Part shown: positions 33,928-45,097 of the stretch, piece after piece | Layout: each line of letters starts with the position of its first letter | How positions within the stretch are numbered: position 1 is the first letter of the stretch | Origin: Topomyia yanbarensis | Lineage: Eukaryota > Arthropoda > Insecta > Diptera > Culicidae | NCBI RefSeq assembly: GCF_030247195.1 | Contig: NC_080671.1 | Span: 27,645,543 to 27,709,542, forward strand | Length of the DNA: 64,000 nucleotides | Direction: 5' to 3' | Position numbers and translations under genes: made by a program | The notes under the pieces: model-generated | Databases searched by the model: none | What the model was told of the DNA's origin: nothing | What the model saw: only the letters and a program-made list of their open reading frames with translations

Positions 33928-36037
33928 CGATTGGCACTTGAAACACGAAATGTCAACTTCTTCGACAGCTGTCAGTTCTTTTGAAATGAAAATTTTTATT
34001 GTGTACCTAATTTTCTTGCTCCATACATATCAGTAGGGTGTTGTTGTTACCGGGAATATGTTAAATCCGGGAAAATAATCGCAAAATGTGAATTTGAAAC
34101 TAAAACCAAATACAAATTTATATTTGCTAAAACCATCATAAGGTTCTACCAAATACAAATTAAATACGCCAAGGTCTCATACAAACGGGTCATCATTTTT
34201 TGGCACACCGAAAAAATAAATTATAATACCCAATTGCTCGGTTTCGCAGTGACAGGTTAGAAATGTCGAAATAAATTGAAACTGGCAACGCTACATGATC
34301 GAAGTATGCTGTTTTTTCATCATAACAAACTCTGACAAGATGAAACCAAAAAGTTTCACCATTTACCGCAGTTCTCGCCATTTTCTTGCAACCGTGCCGA
34401 ATTAGAAAAGGATAGCATTACGCGAACTGGAAAACTTTTTGTATATCAAGTAGGTGTTTAGTTGACAAAATGTACCTGAATGCTTTTAATTCATAAATTC
34501 CAATTCGACAGTGTAGCAAAAATACAGATGCCGGAATTATAACAATCACTAAAGATGAACAAAAAATGTTCACATCTCGTTGAGAACTTTGGTTCACAAG
34601 GCTGGTCAGTCGTCTCATGGAAGCGTGTGGAGATGCAATAGATTTGTTCCCAGGTTTGTCCCAGTATACACTGCTTGATCCTAGTTTCTCCGGAGTAAAC
34701 AAGAGCGAAACAAATACTCCTTTTCATTCTGGTTTGCTGCCGTTGAGCCAAAGAACTCGCACCATGTCCAGCCACCGGACCAACAATGTTCAATGAAAAT
34801 ATACGCCTCAAGTTACCTTTGTTGTGAATGACCCATTACTCTATGCGTATGATTTTAACAGGAATTCGTGTTGAGCACACAATTAAATTACAAAAAACAC
34901 CTTGAACTCTGTGTGAAGATAAGCGCAGAGCGTAAGGAAAATCCAGAGTGAAAGTTGATTCTTGAAATATCAACGTGCTTCCGATCGATGATTACGCACA
35001 GTGAAACTTAAGTATATGCCGAATTTATCTGTTTGTATTATTTCAAAGAGGTAGGTGCGTTGGCCCAATGTTTCATCAACTAACAAGTTTTTTTTGTAGC
35101 TTTAAATTTAAAACAGATGTAAACTGCGTTGACACCAGATGGCATGCGAAGGTGTAGAAGAACTGCTTAGACATGGCTCTTGGTCACTAGCAGCAACATT
35201 TTAGACTAACATCAATTAGGGATGAATTGAAGACAAATGGCCAATTGAGGTATTAAGGCTTCGGATTTGATCAGCAAACGGGTGACGTTTTCGTGATTCG
35301 CCTGATCCCGGAGATTGTATGTGTACATACTGTGGTGCTACATACGAATATTGATTCTGTACCTTGCTGGAAGAAGCTCAACCTCGTGTTGAAGTAATAG
35401 GCATTAGGTTTGTTCTAGTACACGGAAGTTGTCCCGGAAAGAAAAAATGAACCCTATCGGCATAAAATACGGTATACGGGCAATCTGGAATCATCAAAAT
35501 TTTCGTCGTTTTAATATTATACAAAGCAATGTTCTTGCTAAATATTACAAAAAATGGTACACCAGTCCGTCGACACCATTGACAGTCACATCCGATCTAC
35601 ACATAAACTCAGTAATCATGATGAGAAGCGTTTTAGCCCGTACAAACGAATAGTCATACACTCAACAGCAGGACTTCTGCTGCGTCGACGATTAGTGTGA
35701 AGAAACATCCACGACTTTTATAGAGTTCCAGCACAATTACACCAACGAGACGCCCGAACGAACGATTTCGGGTATCATCCACAGCTAGTACTGTAACCTT
35801 TCTCCAGTGGGCAAATCACAAACAGTACAATTTGATACCATCGTCGACGAACTAGCAATAGAACAGTGAACTCGCCAGAATCTTGTCGTTTTTCATTGAA
35901 ATACACTGGGGCGGTGAATTGCATTGGTTTTGCACATTCTAGCAGAAGTGGGAATGAACCACGTCTAGTGGCCTGCTCTTCAGCTAGAAAAGGCAACATC
36001 AGTGCAATCAATGAAATGAAAAACCCCATTAGCATAA
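33928..36037. other. Gene-free stretch
   Basis: Several 60-106 residue frames on both strands (34193-34811 minus, 35429-35653 plus) have no recognisable domain. A segment at about 35895-35955 resembles one half of the foldback at 36361-36477 (TTGCATTGGTTTTGCAC against GTGCACTGGTTTTGCAC). The rest holds nothing I can support. Confidence 0.4.
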
Positions 36038-36159
36038 TTAACCCTCCGGCACTCGCCGGAATGGCTCCCCGAATGAGCAGCCGCTGGTGCTGAAAGATGA
36101 TTTCGCTAGTTTTGGAAGGTGTTACACAAAATACAACGGCGCGAGTGCCGGAGGGTTAA
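36038..36159 (+). mobile_element. TTAA-flanked MITE, copy B
   Basis: The element begins TTAACCCTCCGGCACTCGCC and ends GCGAGTGCCGGAGGGTTAA, with TTAA at both ends. The interior matches copy A (311-423) in inverse orientation, including GGCTCCCCGAATGAGCA and GGAAGGTGTTACACAAAATA-type blocks. Length 122 bp. Confidence 0.8.
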
Positions 36160-36360
36160 GGCTAGTATTGTAGCGAGTGATTCGAAAGCAGCAGCACTGC
36201 TAACATAACACAAGAAAAAACCATTTAATTGATTAGGATCAGAAAATTTTGTTTATTACGATCATTTCTCACTTCCTAACAAAACCCCCATTCAACAAAA
36301 AGAAAAATATCAATAAAGCAGCTATATTTTCCAATAGCATTTTCGATTGCTGTCTACCGG

Positions 36361-36477
36361 TGTAGTGGAGTGCACTGGTTTTGCACTTTCTAACGGAATG
36401 CCAATGGAACATACCCAATTTTCTAAACTTCTACTAGAAAGTGAAAAAATAGTGCAAAACCAGTGCACTCCACTACA
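36361..36477. mobile_element. Foldback element with 27-bp perfect arms
   Basis: The arm TGTAGTGGAGTGCACTGGTT continuing TTGCACT (36361-36387) has its exact reverse complement at 36451-36477. The 63-bp centre is AT-rich and partly self-complementary. A half-copy relative lies at about 35895-35955. Confidence 0.75.
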
Positions 36478-36851
36478 TTAGTGTCAATCAACCCATAAAT
36501 GATTTCCGGCGCTATCGGTTCTAGGACGAAATTCAGCCGGCATCGGTTGTTGCAGGGGATTTTTTTTTCATTCAGCCGGAATCCTGTTCCATTCTAGCCG
36601 GATTGGTTTGATTGAGGAATTAGTTGCGTAAACTATTATTTGCCATGATGTTCTTATCCCCACACATATTGCTTTCGTTATACATAACTACGCTGAATCC
36701 CTCTGAATATTCAGTAATTCAGCGTCTTTAGTTATACATACTGAGATTAATCCTAGTTTCAATGATGTGTAATTTAAGCAGGTCTGAATGACAGTTAAAA
36801 CTGAAGCGGAGGAGTTATTTTGCTAAATGAACCGTTTTGAACATACCCAGG

Positions 36852-37117
36852 ACGGCGCCGATGGTTGGGTGGTAAGCGTGACCGCCACCCACCCCAGTTG
36901 GTCTGGGTTCAATCCCAGTCGAGGTCGTTGAGATTTTTCAGAGGTGAAAAAAATCTGAGGTCACGCTTTCCTTCGGAAGGGAAGTAAAGCCGTTGGTCCC
37001 CGGTCCATGAGTTGATGGGTCGCTATCCAATCCAGATAGTGGGAGTGTCACCTCTCTAGCGTTGGTGTTTGGCCTCGTAGCGGAAATAGGCCGACTGAAA
37101 ATAAACAGAATCGGAAG
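36852..37117 (+). mobile_element. tRNA-derived SINE (second family) with target duplication
   Basis: This is a 266-bp element with an A-box-like TGGTAAGCGTG and a B box GGTTCAATCCC (36906-36916). The body (GAGGTGAAAAAAATCTG, GTCACGCTTTCCTTCGGAAG, GGTCCATGAGTTGATGGGTC) ends GGAAATAGGCCGACTGAAAA. The 13-bp repeat GAACATACCCAGG flanks it exactly at 36839-36851 and 37118-37130. A promoter-defective relative is at 44365-44597. The 68-residue antisense frame here is not a gene. Confidence 0.88.
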
Positions 37118-37503
37118 GAACATACCCAGGTAACCAATAAGCATGCTGAATGCATCTTTACGGCTGCTTGATAAGCGCTTAAATCACATTAAGTGCTATT
37201 TGAAAGTCGTTTTTGGTAAAATATACGGCTAAGTTAATGCTGTGCCATGAAAATGCTTTTTTTACTACTGTTGTGCATTCAGAATGCTGCTTACTGGCAG
37301 TGGGGTAATTTTCATTATTTACTAACACTTTATACTGTTATTACAATCAATGAGTATCTTTTTGGAAGTTCTAGTAATGATTGGTAAGATGCACAATCCT
37401 TTTCGATATCTTTCAAATTGGATTTTGTAGTCCTTGTTTCGGTACTAGGCAGAATGTTTTCGCCCGTTATTACCCGGGGATACTACCCACACAAATGCGC
37501 TGA

Positions 37504-37621
37504 TTAACCCTCCGGAAGTCGCGCATATAGCCCACTGAACGAACAGCAGCCCTAAGACGATTTCGTTAGTTGTACAGAGACGCGTACACTCAGTGCACTA
37601 GCGCGGCTGCCGGAAGATTAA
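37504..37621 (+). mobile_element. TTAA-flanked MITE, copy C (second subfamily)
   Basis: It starts TTAACCCTCCGGAAGTCGCG and ends CGCGGCTGCCGGAAGATTAA. The interior (GCCCACTGAACGA, CAGCAGCCCTAAGACGATTTCG, CACTCAGTGCACTAGCGCG) matches copy D at 60470-60593 more closely than copies A and B. TTAA is present at both ends. Confidence 0.75.
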
Positions 37622-38590
37622 ATAATTATGCGTAGCTTTTAATCAAGACTTGCTGACAGTGCTCACGAGCAATACCAATGCATCGTTGTCGTCAGCCCTA
37701 TATGACCGCGACGTATAGCAAGCTTTCTATTAGACCGGCCGGAGTTTGGTCTATAATTGATTTGAAAATTTTATACCCTCACCAAGCCGGTTGAACACCA
37801 GACCTGGTGGTGAAATGTTTTCGAATTCCTAGGGCAATTGATACAGTATAGGCCTCCAAATTATCCGTGCGAAGGCCATGAAATCCAGATCCGTGGGGGG
37901 CAGCAATATTTTTTGGATACAATTTCCCCTCAAAAACAAATTGAATATCCTTCTTCTGTCGATGATTGTATACGGAAGTGGATCCGTCCTTTGCTGCATT
38001 GTCTAATTATTTTTCACAAAAAGTACCTAAGCAAAGCGAAGTCAGACATTTCCGCAACGCAGTCCAGGCCTTATTACTTGGAGCAAATATAAGTTATTAG
38101 TTATTGTCACATTTTCGCTCGGATTCTGTTTATTTAGGATAAAATACACCATTTTGGCAAAAAAAAAACGTATTAAAATTGTACCTCTATCACTAAGGTC
38201 TCTAAACTAGACAATTATCGACCGTACTACTGGTATCCAAAATATTAATTCCTGCTCCGACGATTTAGACCATTTAGACGAAATCAAAAACGCAATCGAA
38301 ATTAAATGTCATTAATTTTCAAACATAACAACAAAGCAAAAGCTATGTTGCTAGTTTGGCACTATTTCATCAAAGTATGCTGTCAATCTGACAGTGTACC
38401 TTTATCGGTGTACCTGGGTTATAAAATGTGTCCATGAAAAATCATCAGAGCATTCCGTATTAACATATTTGTATTTGGTTCTACAAAGTTTCTTCCCTGA
38501 ATACGCAGATAATACCACCGAAAACAGCCATATAAACCAGAACAGCATTTTTTTTCGAAAAGTCGGTGTTAATACCATGTTCACACTACA
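37622..38590. other. Gene-free stretch
   Basis: No domain-bearing frame was found. Sequence such as GAAAATTTTATACCCTCACC reads like dispersed repeat material, but no ends were resolved. Confidence 0.35.
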
Positions 38591-38593
38591 GAT

Positions 38594-38770
38594 TTAAAAC
38601 ACGTTATAATAATTAGCAACAAGAAAAATGTCATCAAGATAGCGTTAAAACACGTTTTAACTCGCAGTGTGAACGTAGTATAATACTACGTTCACACTAC
38701 GAGTTAAAACGTGTTTTAACGCTATCTTGATGACATTTTTCTTGTTGCTAATTATTATAACATGTTTTAA
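38594..38770. repeat. Spacerless near-perfect palindrome, 88-bp arms
   Basis: The sequence is symmetrical about position 38682, with TAGCAACAAGAAAAATGTCA in the left arm and its complement in the right. I count two mismatches over 88 bp and no loop beyond the single central base. Flanking GTTCACACTAC-like sequence is also present outside the left arm, and a related inverted piece lies at about 40016-40050. Confidence 0.85.
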
Positions 38771-38849
38771 CTCTATTGGCGATTCTACGTTGAAACCGCT
38801 CGCAGATAGCGCTGGAAGGAAAGTGTTACTGATTTCCCGAATAGAAATG

Positions 38850-39190
38850 TACAGTAACAAAACCTTGATTTTCACTGTGACAGTACAGTATTTTTACAAT
38901 AATTTACAGTAAGTTTTAGTGTTATGCTACAATACAAAAACAATAAACTTTAACGTTTTTATAGTAAATTTCAATATAAAATAGACTTTTACAGTGAAAA
39001 GGGGGGGTGGTTATGTATCTTAACATTAAAAAAATCAGTTTTACTCCATACATTTTTTTCTCGAAAACAGTAAAATTTAATGTGAATGCACTGTATCAGT
39101 TTTTTGCTGAACAGTGAAATTTATTGTTACATGAAATTTTATTGTAAATCTACTGTGAGAACTTGGCATCGAACAATGTTGAAACAGTAA
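38850..39190. repeat. ACAGTAAAATTT-type AT-rich repeat
   Basis: Many scattered short matches to (T)TTACAGT(A/G)AA and their complements occur, for example near 38884-38912 and 39066-39165, around a G run at 39001. This looks like degenerate foldback material; boundaries are not defined. Confidence 0.35.
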
Positions 39191-40100
39191 TAACTTTAAT
39201 ATTTATTATTTTATGATTGTTTGTAGGGTGAATGCTATTGTAAAATTCTATCCGGGTTGATTCTGTTCTGTCATAGTGCATATATTTTCTGTAAACATTG
39301 GTAAAAAATGATTTTTAAACACCAAATTACCGATCAATTTGTTGATAATTGTTTATGAAAATGAAGGAAAACCATCATTTTATAAGATGATGAGTAAACA
39401 TCTTGCGAAAAGAGTGTAAAACATAGTGGTTTCTAATATTATTCGTAGAGCTATACGCGCGCTGTTTCGAAATGTAATTTGTTGAGCCGCCGCAACAGCA
39501 TTTCCCGTTCGTCCTAGGTTAAGCTGAACCTTCATGAGATGGTGTAAATTCATGAAACTCTCCAGATCAGGCGAGGAAAGAATATATCCGGCTAATAGGA
39601 AAGTGTCAGCTTTGTATCATGCACAGCCGATCCTTCTCTCCGATAGTCTTCACTGAATCTCCTACGTAGTTCAAAATATGAAGGAGTTTGACATTGGTAC
39701 TGATTGGGTCTCGGTTTCGAGTTGGAACTTTATTTATGGAACGATTTTTTATAACCACAATAATACCCCGATTACATTTCGAAGAAATGTATGAGTGAAA
39801 TAGTTGCAAATGGCTGTAATTTCAGAATAATTGCAAATAAAACTAAATTTCTTACTCGTTTCATTCATATTTTGGCAGTGGTAAGCTTTTTCCGAGAAGA
39901 TAATGAAGATTTTGTTGAAAGCTACGACTCACTTACGGGTGAAAAAAGCAAACTGTATCACTTTGCCAGTTCATGAGCTGAATCATAGGTGTCGCATGAC
40001 TAATTTTGGCTTTGCCGCAAATCGCCAATAGTGTGAACATGTTATAACACTACACTCAAAATAATCTGACTGCCGAATCCATTTGTTTCCCGCAATTAAC
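39191..40100. other. Gene-free stretch
   Basis: No recognisable genes. AGTGTGAACATGTTATAACA at about 40029 is related, in inverse orientation, to the right flank of the palindrome at 38594-38770. Confidence 0.35.
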
Positions 40101-40103
40101 AAT

Positions 40104-40348
40104 TATATCTCGCGTGTTTTTTTGTAAACGGCCAATAAGCATACTGTCAAATTTCACTTTGAGAGAAAATTCCGGACAAACCGTAACTTGCCAAGAGTGG
40201 ACATTGGCATTTTATAAAAGAGAAAAGTTTTCTCCTTCGTTTACTGCTGTCACTAATAATCGGCGATTGATGGTTTGGCCAGAATTTCCTCTCAAAGTGA
40301 ATTTTGACAGTATGCTTATTAGCCCTTTTCAAAAAACACGCGTGATAT
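40104..40348. mobile_element. Foldback MITE, CGCGTGTTTTTT termini
   Basis: ATATCTCGCGTGTTTTTT at the left faces AAAAAACACGCGTGATAT at the right. An inner block AATAAGCATACTGTCAAA faces TTTGACAGTATGCTTATT, and CACTTTGAGAG faces CTCTCAAAGTG. The 112-residue frame spanning it is explained by the repeat. Confidence 0.7.
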
Positions 40349-40632
40349 GTGCAAAACGGTACACTGAAAAAAGACATGGTAGTGCTAACTACAAAGTCAT
40401 GGTAGAAAGCACACTTTCAATACATAGTAAAATGTACTATACATTATTATGAAACTACTAGATAGTGGTTCAAATAACCAGATGATTCGAAGAAACACTC
40501 ATGGTAGTTTTTACAATTTTGCATATTTGATTCAACCTTGATTCCATAGTTGAAATAAGTACGAATATTTTTAATTTTATTGTATCTTCATTGTAGATTT
40601 AACACAACTGTTTCGATTCCAATCAGTTTTAC

Positions 40633-40905
40633 CACTGAGAACTGACATACAAGTAAAGTTTTCAACTTGTGTAAGAAATAAAACTGTCACTTTGAAATGA
40701 CAACAGCAAGTAGCAACTTGCCACTTGGCGGCGCTTCGATCGGCCAGCAATCGCTATACGGGACTTATGTGCAAACTTGGATACAATGGTAACTCTTGCA
40801 TGCAAAACCTGTACGCGATGGTGATTTTCAATGTATTTTCATTTAAATGTTTATACAGGTTTTTCGGGAAAGTTTGTTCCAGCTTATATGTCTGTTCTCT
40901 GTGGT
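40633..40905 (+). repeat. Direct repeat of about 275 bp, copy 1 (copy 2 at 41391-41665)
   Basis: Both copies contain ACTGAGAACTGACATACAAG, AAGTAGCAACTTGCCACT, CAGCAATCGCTATACGGGAC, CTGTACGCGATGGTGATTTT and GTTTGTTCCAGCTTATATGT in the same order, with roughly 90% identity by eye. About 485 bp separates them. They could be long terminal repeats of a small dead element or a local duplication. No coding sequence lies between. Confidence 0.75.
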
Positions 40906-41390
40906 TTTACTGCTAACATGGTAAGAATAAGAGGAATTACTAATGTTTTTAGACTGAACACGGTTCCCTTTTGAAATTATTATTATCGTGGTAATGTTTA
41001 AGTGCTGATAGTGTATTTGCAAAATTTGCATCCACCATATTGTGAAAAAAAATCTTACGTCGCATTCATGCATGTTATGCCGCTTTCTTTTCGTTGTGAA
41101 AATGAAGTGGAATAAAGATAAATGATTGTGGAATGCGGTACTGATGCGTAATATCTCATTGGTAAGTAAAACGATGTCAGAGTTCATAAACTAGCCCAAA
41201 TTCCTCAATTTTCTTAATAAATTTTCCATTCCCTAGATAACAATGAAAACCCAGAAAAACATTCCAAATTATCTAGAAACTGGAATAATCGGCAACCAGA
41301 AATTTTGTATGGAGGATGACCTGCTAATTTGTTTTCTACTTGTATTCTACAAGAAATGCTATGGTTTTAAAACCGATGTGAACATTGTAG

Positions 41391-41665
41391 CACTGAGAAC
41401 TGACATACAAGTAAAGTTTTCAACGTGTGTAAGAAATAAAACTGTTGCTTTGAAATGACAACAACAAGTAGCAACTTGCCACTGTCCGGTGCGTCGATCG
41501 GTCAGCAATCGCTATACGGGACTTGTGTGCAAACTTGGATACAATTGTGACTCACGCATGCGAACCTGTACGCGATGGTGATTTTCAACGTATTTTCATT
41601 TAAATGTTGACACAGGTTTTTCGGTAAAGTTTGTTCCAGCTTATATGTTTGTTCTCTGTGATTGT
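41391..41665 (+). repeat. Direct repeat of about 275 bp, copy 2
   Basis: This is the partner of 40633-40905, in the same orientation. Differences are scattered substitutions such as GGCGGCGCTTCG against GTCCGGTGCGTCG. Confidence 0.75.
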
Positions 41666-44060
41666 AGGTAAGAACTAATAATAAATGAAGGAAATTTAAC
41701 CATTAACATATGTAAGATTTGATGAAACAATTAATAACAGATAATTTAAAATTAAGTTTTATTTTTGTGCTTCGAATTCATCTCGTCAGTAACTAGCACC
41801 ATCTGGTTGTCTAGTTAGACGATGTATCTAAACTAGTACCCAAATTAGCACTAGTTAGACACCAAAAAAATCCAAACAGTTCACAAGACACATGTGAACG
41901 ATCAAAGAAACTGACATGTCCCGAGTGGCTCCCGAGCCAAAAGTCAAGAGTTCGTTTTCGCTTTCTCGTCAGCAAACCTGAGCCTCTGTGCTTGCTTCCC
42001 GGGACATCAACTATAACTAACTATAACTAGCTAGAATTTTTTTAAACAACCATTTACATAGTAATTCTAACCACGGAATGTTATTAAAGTTATATAGTAA
42101 AAATGATCAATATATTACCATGAAGTAGTAATAAACACCATATCCTTACGTCGGAATGCTTATGGTACAAATGATTGGAATCATATTCAAGTTAAGCATG
42201 GTACATTATCTATCAAAATTCACTGGTATACCCTTTTTAATTTAAACCCCTAATATAGTAGTTAATACCATGATCTCCGTTTCAGTGTATATTCGTCAAG
42301 CGTAAAACATCATTCAAACACATTTCGCTAAAAAATCATGTTTATGTGCCGATGTTATAAAATGTCAATGCAAAAATAGTATGTATTGATATTTTGCTCA
42401 TTAGATCCACGTGCGAGAACCTAGTATGCATCTGCGTCCGCTAATTGCGAAAATATTTGTGTAAAAATAATGGATGTTACTGTTATATTTTTATCAGTGT
42501 AGCATACAAATAAATTTCAAATCATCATCTACTCATGTTAGCATTCGCTTCCGACTAGAAATGCACAATAGAATTAAGGCTCAACCCTATAATAAACATC
42601 GTATGTTTTAAGAGCCTAACGACCTGTTCAGGGTATCATCCAAACCATATTTGGAATCGTTTCACTATATGGAGTTGCATATTTTTATATATTTTTTTCA
42701 TTAGGGATGTTACTTTCTTTGAGCATGTGTGAGAATTGAACGCTTGGTAGTATGCGTAGGAAAAACTGTGTACAGCTTTGCCGCCGGTTTAACAATATAA
42801 ATCATTGATTAAACTCTAAATTAAGAAAATCAGTCGATTTATTAGATTGTCACGAATCAAATTATAGAAATATTTGGTGGAAAACGATTGACCGTGCGGA
42901 ATGGTGATTTTAAAAAAGTAGGATAGGAGGTGTTTAATTTGTTCGATTATTCGACAGGATAAATGTAGAGATAATATAGACTTCGAGTAGAAATCAACAT
43001 TGATAAAGAGAAGAAAACAAACAGAACAGCCAACACGAGTGAATACGAAACAACAATTTTCGTGTAGAAATCCGTTTATCCCTCATTTCCGCTTCCAATT
43101 TCACTTCCATGGGATTTGGGGTGCCTGTTTCATGATAGCCCAGTGTTTCTTAATTGGCGTAATCCCGGTGCGTTCATGGGATTGAGATCCTTTGGCACGA
43201 AATTGAACTCCATAGTCTTGTACTGTTACAGAGCACCTTTCGAGCAATAGCACAAAGCAATATTTGGTCAATAAAGCGTGTGGTCTTTAAGAGACCACAG
43301 AAGTGGAAATAGATGCTTTTGAAGGTATACTTTCAAGAACGTTGTTCAGATTGTGGCTCTGTTTTCCATACGCGATAATTGCCTGCCAAATCATGTATTT
43401 TTTGGCAAACTTAAGCATCATCTCCTTTCTAATTTATCCAGAAACGTGGAACTTATGACGAGCAATGAAAAAAAGGAACTCAGGAAACTGTCGAAAATTT
43501 TCGTTTCGCATATGCCTCGTCATCCATGACGATACAATGCGGTTTCGTCAACATCTGAGTGTAGAAATTTTGCGCACTACATTCCACTATTTATCACGAT
43601 TTGGTGCCTTTTGGTTTTTGTACGTGTGTAGCACACAAGTTTGCTTATGTCCAATTTTTTACCACCTCTATCGCTAAACTATTGGGATTCCTCTTGAAAG
43701 CTTCAACAACTCGCTTCTGATCCTCACTATTCGGATATCCATTTTGACCACCTTTTTCCTTCCTGTCGAATTCCAAATTTCGGTGTACTGTTTCAAAATA
43801 CGACTTATTGTTGATTGGGCACGTTCCAGCTTCTTGTTAATGGCACGGTGAGAGAGAATCGGATTTTTAGGTGTATTCGCATAATTTGTTTACGTCGCTG
43901 ATGTTATTCCCCCTCAATTTTCGTAACTGTTGCACAATTGCTTCTATACTTCTACAATGTAAACAATAGTTAGTTAATTTCACCCAAAATGGCAATAGAA
44001 AATACCCAGTGGAATAGAATTGAATGGAAATGGTAAAAGTGATGCAATTTAATTCCGTAC
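41666..44060. other. Gene-free stretch
   Basis: No gene was recognised. The only defined repeat is at about 42610-42675, the inverse of 955-1018. Short frames at 43000-43677 have no domain; a degraded transposase relic cannot be ruled out near 43300-44060 (the sequence has long semi-open stretches), but I could not align it to a family. Confidence 0.35.
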
Positions 44061-44105
44061 ACCCTTTATGAATTAGGCAACAAGAGAAACGTCATTAAGA
44101 AACCG

Positions 44106-44313
44106 TTAAGGTTGGACAGAGAATGCGCAAAATTCGCAAACGAAAAAAGCAGTTCTTTTCCACACCGTATGTCAGATCTTCATAAAAATCAATCAGCGTA
44201 TGTAGAATGTTGTTACAGTACTGCTGATTGATTTTTATGAAGATCTGACATACGGTGTGGAAAAAACTGCTTTTTTCGTTTGCGAATTTTACCCTTTCTC
44301 TGTCCAACCTTAA
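44106..44313. repeat. Long hairpin, about 91-bp arms, 25-nt loop
   Basis: TTAAGGTTGGACAGAGAATG opens the left arm (44106-44197). The right arm (44223-44313) ends CTCTGTCCAACCTTAA. The inner part CACACCGTATGTCAGATCTT with CATAAAAATCAATCAGC is perfectly paired, and a few mismatches lie near the base. Just outside, AATTAGGCAACAAGAGAAAC resembles AATTAGCAACAAGAAAAATG in the palindrome at 38594-38770. Confidence 0.85.
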
Positions 44314-44364
44314 AAATTAGCGTCTTTTAAATTAAGCACTTTTACATCCTTCATGATATAGTTA

Positions 44365-44597
44365 TTTTACGTCGGTCTATTCCCGCTACGAGGCCAAACA
44401 CCGACGCCAGAGAGATGACTCCCACTATCTGGACTAGATATCGACCCATCAACTCATGGACCGGGGACCAATGGCTTCCCTTTCGAAGGAAGGCGTGACC
44501 ACAGATTTTTTTCACCTCAGAAAAACTCTCAACGGCCTCGGCCCAGACCAACTGGGGCGAGTGGCGTTCACGCTTACCACTCTACTACCGGCGCCGT
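44365..44597 (-). mobile_element. tRNA-derived SINE (second family), B-box deleted
   Basis: It matches the SINE at 36852-37117 on the opposite strand over its whole length. Where the other copy has TGGTCTGGGTTCAATCCCAG, this one has a short deletion that removes the B box, so it should not be transcribed by RNA polymerase III. I could not find its target duplication. The antiparallel short frames in it are not genes. Confidence 0.8.
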
Positions 44598-44982
44598 CTG
44601 AAGTAAGCAAAGGGTTACTTAACCATTCGCTGCCCAAATTTTTGTTTTGCTTAAATAAGTAAAAAAAAAATTTCTTACGAGAAATCCGAAAACATTTGCC
44701 AGTTCATGAAAGCTGCGAATTTCTCATTTATTCTCCAAAAATGCTGAATACTTCTATTTTACGGGTTAAGATTTTTATGCCAATGACTATAATTTCCACT
44801 AAGTTCACAAAAGAAATACACAGTTACAGTGGTGTACTAGCAGACAGCAACTTAACAATATTTTTATGTTCTAAAACGAATTGAAAAGCGTGATGTTTTT
44901 TTTAGTTAAATTACACTGTCATACACAAAATATTTTTTTTCGTTTTCCTTAAATTTAACGTTGAATTTATTCAACATAATGA

Positions 44983-45066
44983 TTTGAATATAAATAAACA
45001 ATGTATTTGTATGATAGGTGGGAATTTGAATATAAATAAACAATGTATTTGTATGATAGGTGGGAA
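44983..45066 (+). repeat. Perfect 42-bp tandem duplication
   Basis: The unit starting TTTGAATATAAATAAACAAT occupies 44983-45024 and again 45025-45066 with no difference seen. It probably reflects a recent slippage or unequal-exchange event; an assembly artefact is possible. Confidence 0.85.
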
Positions 45067-45097
45067 TGCTGCGAAGAGGCTTTCGTAGCAGTTACAT

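Noticed and set aside
34418..34811. Overlapping minus-strand frames of 94 and 106 residues, one with a hydrophobic stretch that could be a membrane segment
   Set aside because: I considered a small membrane protein such as an assembly factor, but no family pattern could be matched and exon joins did not give a convincing product.
43000..44060. Possible mariner-type transposase relic suggested by semi-open frames
   Set aside because: I could not find a D,D34D-type pattern or terminal repeats, so no call is made.
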